The notes under the pieces were generated by a model, which saw only the letters and a list, made by a program, of their open reading frames with translations, ran no database searches and was not told the origin of the DNA. A stretch of 64,000 bases of DNA from Oscillospiraceae bacterium (GTDB lineage Bacteria; Bacillota; Clostridia; Oscillospirales; Oscillospiraceae). The stretch is from NCBI GenBank assembly GCA_902779945.1, contig CACZDN010000014.1, positions 45,931-109,930 of the forward strand, written 5' to 3'. The translations under genes were made by a program, and so were the position numbers. Of the stretch, positions 59,182-64,000 are shown one piece after another. Each line of letters begins with the position of its first letter. The first letter of the stretch is position 1.

Positions 59182-62090
59182 TCGGTGCCCGGTTCAATGG
59201 GCCTGCCCTGGCTGTCGAGCTCCTGATAGGTAAAGCAGCAGTAGCCGGGATGGATGATCTGGTGGGCGGTGATGTAATACTGCTTTTCATCGGACGGGTT
59301 GCGGATACTGCCGGTCACCGTTTCCCCGTGCAGCGCGGAGCGTCTCGCAATATCGTGCCAGCTCTCGTCAAGCTGCGGGAAAAGATCTCTCACGCTGAGG
59401 CCCAGCATGTCCTTCAGAGGTCTGCCGGCGCGGCGCTCGAAGACATGGTTTGCGTAGAAGAGCACGGCGTCCGTGTGTTTCGCCCCGCGGCTGGTCCGGA
59501 TCCTGTAGACCGCATAGGCAATGGGGAGATCGTCGTACAGACGGAAGAAGCCGGAGGAGACGGAGCGGTAGCTTCCGACAGGGGCGTGATCGTCATGGTC
59601 AGCCAGCAGGCGCATCTGCGCGCTCTGCATCAGCTCGTCGGCATCCTCGGATTCGGAGAAGAGGGCATAACCGAGGGAGAGGTAGATCGTGATGGGTGTG
59701 CCGTCGATCTCCTTGATGCTGTCGGAAATCTGCCGCACGGCGGACGGGATCTCCTCCAGCTCCCTGCGGTCCCGGATCTGGTGCAGGAGCACAAACTCAT
59801 AACCGTTGATGCGGCCGATCGCGGAGCTTGTTCCGAAGCTCTTTTTGAGCCGCACGCCGAGGGCGGCGATCATCCTGTCGCCAAAGTCGAAGCCGTATTC
59901 CCGGTTGATCTCCGAGAGATCGTCGATGGAGATGTGCAGGCGCATGAAGTCGGTATTGCGCAGAAAATACTCGTCCTTGAAGGCGTGGACCTGCTCTGAC
60001 AGGCCGCGGGAGTTCAGAAGCCCCGTCAGCTCGTCGCGGCTGGAGGTCTCGACGCCGCGCTTGTCGTTCATGTTCAGAAGATCCCTGTCGATAAAGCAGC
60101 CCAGCAGGCCGATGATGCTGCCCTCCTCGTTGTACAGGGGCGTCTTGTTCGCCAGGATCTCCCGGTTCTCGCCGTTGGAGATGCAGCGGCCTGGGATGTT
60201 GTGCGTGGTGACGCCCTCGTGGATGACGCGCAGCTCGTCGTTCATATAGGGATCGGGGTGGACATGCCAGCCGAGATCCTCGTCTGTCTTCCCGACAAGC
60301 TCCTGCGCGGAAGCGAAGCCGTAGTAATCCAGAAAGCCCTGATTCGCGCCGAGAAAGCGGCGCGCCCTGTCTTTCCAGAACATGCGCACCACGTCGGAAC
60401 GCACCAGGTTTTTCCACAGGAGCGCCGGGAGGCGGCCTTCCTCCGGGGGGACGGAAGGGGACTCGTCACGCAGCTCAAAGGGCGCAAGCTCCCGGTGCGC
60501 GTCGCGGATCAGCTCAAAGTAGACGTCCGGGCGGTAGCGCAGCAGGACGATCTGCTTCCACTCATATTCTCCGTTTACGACAAGGCAGCGGATGAAGCCG
60601 CAGACCGAGGTGCTGTGAGCCGCGTCGATACGCTCCGCGAGCGTGTCCGTATCCAGCAGCGCGAGGTATTTCTCCCGATCCTCGGGAAAGACCCAGCGTT
60701 CGGCAAATTCGATCGCCAGCCTTTTGACGTCCGTATACCCTGTGGTAAAATAGTCCATCAGACCGACATAAAGCGGCTTGATGCGGTTTGTGTTCAGATC
60801 GACCAGCGTGATGCGATCAAACAGCGTATACATCTGGCGCAGCCCCTCGTCGAGATGGGAGGTGCTCGCCGCGCGGGATACCTCGGACAGGTTGTTCAGC
60901 TGGAGCAGGACGCAGAACGCGTCGCTGCGCGAGGTGATGAGCTTGGTCTTCACCTCGTAGTACTCATCGTGCGAGACGAAGATCATGTGACCCGTGCCCC
61001 GGTCGCGCGTGCTGTCAAGGAGCTTGCGCACACGCACGGGGAGCGCCGACAGCGAGAAAACGCCGCCATGCGGGTCTTTTTGAAGAACGGTCCATGCCTC
61101 AAGCCGGGTGAGGTTCTGCTCAAAGGCGGCGTTGATGAAGAGTACGGCCATGGCGTCCGGCCGGAGCTCCACAAGAGCCAGCGGGATACTGTTGAGCTGG
61201 CGGCCGCTTATCAGCCGCTGCTTCTCCAGGCGGTCCATAAAGGGCACGGAGCTGAGGAAGTTCACAGCGCCGATCTCGTCATAATACCGGCGGTGGCGGG
61301 GAAGCTCTATGTCGATGCCTCTCTCCCTCAGGTCTGCAAGCGCCTCGTCGTAGGGCTTCGGAGCGCCGAAGTAGTAGCCCTGCACTTTTTCACAGCCGAT
61401 GTTGCGCAGATATTGAAACTGCTCCTCGGTCTCCACGCCCTCGGCCAGGGTGTGGATGTCGATCTCCTTGGCCATATGGATGACGGAGGTCAGGATACGG
61501 CGCGAGCGCTGGTTGAAGGAGCTCAGAAAGCGCATATCCAGCTTGAGCTCGTCGAAGGAGTAGTCCTTCAGCATATTGAGAGAGGAGTAGCCGCTGCCAA
61601 AATCGTCCATCCAGACCTGGTAGCCGGCCTCGTGAAAGCGGTCGACCACGGAGTGCATATGTCCCTCCTGCTCGGCAAGCACGCTCTCCGTGATCTCGAT
61701 ATACAGAAAGTCGTGCGGGATCTGGCAGGCGCGGACATTCTCATCCACCAGGGAAAAGATATCGCACAGCGAGAAATCGAGTCGCGAGAGATTGATGGAC
61801 ACGGGGATGGGCGTCTCGCCCGCAATGACGGTGCGGCGCAGCCGGGCGCAGACCTGGCGGATGATGGATACGTCGAGGAGGTGGATGCGCTTTTCCTGCT
61901 CCAGGACGGGGATAAAATCACGCGGAAGCAGGAGACCGCGCTCGGGATCGACCCAGCGCGCCAGGGCTTCAAAGCTGCAAAGCTGCCCGGAGATCGAACG
62001 GATCACGGGCTGATAGTAGGCCTGAATATGCCCCTGCGCAAGGGCGTTATCAAAATGTTCGCTGATATAGCGTTTCAGGCTCTCTTCCAT
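59178..62090 (-). CDS. EAL-PAS-GGDEF-like c-di-GMP phosphodiesterase
   Basis: 970 soluble residues. The EAL domain is N-terminal (about 10-265) and intact: SFEALARW, PVSINLS, YIEITES, DDFGSGYSSL, ELKLDM, LAEGVET and QGYYFGAP. Middle sensor regions follow, with a PAS-type part near 560-670 (RFLGANQGFLDYYGF, NGENREILANKTPLYNEEG). A GGDEF domain near 690-850 has its signature reduced to INGYEF, so cyclase activity is unlikely. A last PAS-like part closes the protein. It would degrade c-di-GMP. Confidence 0.9.
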   Translation of the reverse strand: MEESLKRYISEHFDNALAQGHIQAYYQPVIRSISGQLCSFEALARWVDPERGLLLPRDFIPVLEQEKRIHLLDVSIIRQVCARLRRTVIAGETPIPVSINLSRLDFSLCDIFSLVDENVRACQIPHDFLYIEITESVLAEQEGHMHSVVDRFHEAGYQVWMDDFGSGYSSLNMLKDYSFDELKLDMRFLSSFNQRSRRILTSVIHMAKEIDIHTLAEGVETEEQFQYLRNIGCEKVQGYYFGAPKPYDEALADLRERGIDIELPRHRRYYDEIGAVNFLSSVPFMDRLEKQRLISGRQLNSIPLALVELRPDAMAVLFINAAFEQNLTRLEAWTVLQKDPHGGVFSLSALPVRVRKLLDSTRDRGTGHMIFVSHDEYYEVKTKLITSRSDAFCVLLQLNNLSEVSRAASTSHLDEGLRQMYTLFDRITLVDLNTNRIKPLYVGLMDYFTTGYTDVKRLAIEFAERWVFPEDREKYLALLDTDTLAERIDAAHSTSVCGFIRCLVVNGEYEWKQIVLLRYRPDVYFELIRDAHRELAPFELRDESPSVPPEEGRLPALLWKNLVRSDVVRMFWKDRARRFLGANQGFLDYYGFASAQELVGKTDEDLGWHVHPDPYMNDELRVIHEGVTTHNIPGRCISNGENREILANKTPLYNEEGSIIGLLGCFIDRDLLNMNDKRGVETSSRDELTGLLNSRGLSEQVHAFKDEYFLRNTDFMRLHISIDDLSEINREYGFDFGDRMIAALGVRLKKSFGTSSAIGRINGYEFVLLHQIRDRRELEEIPSAVRQISDSIKEIDGTPITIYLSLGYALFSESEDADELMQSAQMRLLADHDDHAPVGSYRSVSSGFFRLYDDLPIAYAVYRIRTSRGAKHTDAVLFYANHVFERRAGRPLKDMLGLSVRDLFPQLDESWHDIARRSALHGETVTGSIRNPSDEKQYYITAHQIIHPGYCCFTYQELDSQGRPIEPGTE

Positions 62091-62277
62091 GGGATGCTCC
62101 TTTCAAAAGCATGGCTGCAAGGGCGTCTGAGAGTTTGCGCGTCAAAAATGAAACAAAGGCATCATACAGGATAAAACGGGGCGTGTCAACGAAAAAGACA
62201 GGGATACGCACGGATGTTTCAAAAAACGGGTATCCTGTGAGTCGGGAGGGGGCCGGCAGGATTTCAAGAGAAAGGAA

Positions 62278-62311
62278 ACGGACCGCAGCGCTGTCGGAAG
62301 CTGCGGTCCGT
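62278..62311 (-). terminator. Terminator of the diguanylate cyclase gene
   Basis: Minus strand 12 bp stem ACGGACCGCAGC/GCTGCGGTCCGT, then TTCCTTTCT. Confidence 0.75.
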
Positions 62312-62318
62312 ATTGCTT

Positions 62319-63677
62319 TCACAGCAGAGCGGAGTAGAAGGTATAGCCCTTGCGCCCGGTCTGCTTGGTGTGGTAAAGCGCCTTGTCCGCGCAGTCGAAG
62401 AGATCCTCGCCCGCAGGGACCTCCGATCCGTGCGCGATGCCCGCGCTGATCGAGATGGCGGGAAGGTTGTCCGAGGTGTCGGTAAGCTCTGCGTTGATCT
62501 GGCGTATCTTCGAGCGGATGAGCTGGTCCTGCTGGTGGTCCGCGTGGACCATGAAGACGATGAACTCGTCCCCCCCGATGCGGCACGCATAGTCGTCTGA
62601 ACGGAAGCTGTGCCGTATCGCATTGGCGATCTTCTGGAGGATCCTGTCGCCGGTCTCGTGCCCGTAGGTATCGTTGACCTCCTTGAAATGGTCAGCGTCG
62701 AACAGGAGCATGAAGGTGGTCTTGAGATCCAGGCTTGAGAGCAAAAGCTCGTACCCCGATCGGTTGTACAGCTTGGTCAGCTCGTCATGGGAGGCTTTGT
62801 AGTTCAGATGCTCGATGCTCTTTTTATAGACGTTGTACATCTTGTTATAGGTTTTCGCGAGATAGCGGAATTCGTTGGCGCCGATGACCGGGATCGGGCT
62901 GTCTTCGCGGATATTGTCCACGGCCTTCAAAACGGGATTGATGCCGAGGCGGGCGGTCAGCCAGATCATGAACATGATGCCGACAGCCTGGATGATGATG
63001 ACCGCGCGGACAATGGACAGCTCCACCTTCATATCGGACTCAGACTGGAGCTGCGCCGTGCGCGTGATCTCCTCCAGCTCCAAGACGCTGGCCTTCATGT
63101 TGGCGCGTATCGACTCCTTCTGTGTGTAATAGACGTTGTCGACCAGCATACTCTGCGCCAGATGAAGCTTCTCCGCGGCCGGGAGAGCAGCGTCCTCCTC
63201 TTTAAGCCGGACGTCGCGCAGCACATCGGGATAGTCCTGCAGGCCCTTCGAATCGATCACAAGCTTCATCGCATAGTATTCGCGTTCCATGAGAAGCAGG
63301 GAGCTGTTCATCGCCTCCTGAAGCTTATCATGCGCAGCTCGGTAATCCGGGTTATGGGAGAGCTTTTCAATAGATTCCTCGCGCCTGCGATTCTCAAACG
63401 CCTCGCGAAAGTAGTTGTCCATGTATTCGACCTCGCCGTCGATGGCAAACATCTGCACCTGATCGGTCAGATAGTCGGAGGCATCCATCAGCTGCTGCGT
63501 GCCCTCCTGCATTTCGATGAACTCATTGGTGGCATTGGAAAGCTGCTGGAAGGTAGACGAGGCGTGGAAGGTGGCATAGATCAGAATGGCGGAGGCGATA
63601 GCGGCAAATACAATCAGGCAGGTATTTACGGTCCGCAGCGAAATCCCGTCCGTTTTCATTTTTTTCAGTGACGTCAT
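62319..63677 (-). CDS. Membrane-bound GGDEF diguanylate cyclase
   Basis: 452 residues. Helices at about 18-40 and 225-245 flank a ~180-residue helical external sensor (FQQLSNATNEFIEMQEG..., EESIEKLSHNP). A cytoplasmic GGDEF domain follows (290-452) with RIGGDEF intact, and RSDD five residues before it gives the RxxD inhibitory site. It should make c-di-GMP in response to an outside signal and limit itself by product binding. It is the natural counterpart of the EAL proteins next door. Confidence 0.93.
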   Translation of the reverse strand: MTSLKKMKTDGISLRTVNTCLIVFAAIASAILIYATFHASSTFQQLSNATNEFIEMQEGTQQLMDASDYLTDQVQMFAIDGEVEYMDNYFREAFENRRREESIEKLSHNPDYRAAHDKLQEAMNSSLLLMEREYYAMKLVIDSKGLQDYPDVLRDVRLKEEDAALPAAEKLHLAQSMLVDNVYYTQKESIRANMKASVLELEEITRTAQLQSESDMKVELSIVRAVIIIQAVGIMFMIWLTARLGINPVLKAVDNIREDSPIPVIGANEFRYLAKTYNKMYNVYKKSIEHLNYKASHDELTKLYNRSGYELLLSSLDLKTTFMLLFDADHFKEVNDTYGHETGDRILQKIANAIRHSFRSDDYACRIGGDEFIVFMVHADHQQDQLIRSKIRQINAELTDTSDNLPAISISAGIAHGSEVPAGEDLFDCADKALYHTKQTGRKGYTFYSALL

Positions 63678-63785
63678 GGTAAAAACTGCATCCTCTCTCT
63701 ATCAGGTACCGCGTATCAATGCTTGCTGCCGGGAATACGCCCGGGGTTTGCAGGCATCTCATATTACCCCCATATAATAAAATCC

Positions 63786-63813
63786 AGTATATACATTTTT
63801 TTGAAATTAGCAA
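63786..63813 (-). promoter_or_regulatory. Possible promoter of the diguanylate cyclase gene
   Basis: Minus strand -10 TATACT (63786-63791) with -35 TTGCTA (63808-63813), 16 bp apart, in an AT-rich stretch. No other gene is seen between 63678 and 64000. Confidence 0.45.
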
Positions 63814-63903
63814 GCACAAGTTTTTGATAAGGAAGCAGCCGTTTCCGAAAACTCCCGGCGCAAGGTACCGAGAGGATACCCGCTTGTTTTTTTCCCTTGC
63901 AAG

Positions 63904-64000
63904 GGCAACACCGCACAATCCGCCTGCGGCATCTCCTGGAAAATTTGCGCCCTGATTTCGAGCCTTTTTCTTGAGGTACACAAAGTACATCTGCGAAAAA
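63904..64000 (-). mobile_element. MITE-like element, copy 7 (cut by window end)
   Basis: Inverted orientation. The end GGCAACACCGCACAATCCGCC and the next ~75 bases match copies 2 and 6 closely. The far terminal repeat lies outside the window, so the target duplication cannot be checked. Confidence 0.82.

Overview
The window looks like chromosome of a fairly GC-rich gut-type Clostridia (Bacillota, probably Oscillospirales). This is inferred from the type III glutamine synthetase, ANTAR antiterminator, Amt-PII fusion, NHLP-type RiPP locus, SecG and Gram-positive style -35/-10 promoters and Shine-Dalgarno sites. No rRNA, tRNA, CRISPR array or complete transposase gene was seen.

Layout. (1) 1-9.75 kb, minus strand: one tightly coupled RiPP operon from a promoter at 9720-9748. 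It encodes a B12-type radical SAM maturase, a short HlyD-like protein, a C39 peptidase/ABC exporter, a second NHLM-type ABC transporter, the precursor peptide, a SPASM radical SAM enzyme and a PoyD-like radical SAM epimerase cut by the window edge. The predicted core has ten cysteines every 6-7 residues, eight of them followed at +3 by Tyr, Asp or Phe. (2) 9.8-21.8 kb: HD hydrolase, two-subunit L-serine dehydratase, AspT-family exchanger, a MATE-histidine-kinase-type ATPase fusion, thioesterase, a degenerate histidine phosphatase, an LtaS-like sulfatase, a TIR-TM-LRR protein and TraX. (3) 21.9-36.6 kb: a nitrogen/glutamine island with a pyrG remnant, an ANTAR regulator, glnA, glnN behind an ANTAR-type attenuator, glmS, guaA, amt-PII, asnB, purB and purA. 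Most products make, sense or use glutamine or ammonium. (4) 36.7-40 kb: decayed phage/ICE-type polyvalent protein fragments, ArsC/Spx-like protein, SecG and a DNA glycosylase. (5) 40-58.5 kb: an exopolysaccharide locus with initiating phosphoglycosyltransferase, glycosyltransferases, flippase, polymerase/ligase, tyrosine autokinase, Cna-B surface protein, VanZ and a MotA/TolQ-EAL fusion. (6) 58.6-63.7 kb: a c-di-GMP module (YgjV-like protein, EAL-PAS-GGDEF-like protein, GGDEF cyclase), plausibly acting on the EPS locus.

Seven copies of a 132-159 bp MITE-like element are scattered through the window (one cut by the edge). They have ~11 bp terminal inverted repeats (GGCAAYACCGC) and, in four of the six complete copies, an exact 4 bp target duplication. 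Three other intergenic palindromic repeat families are also present.
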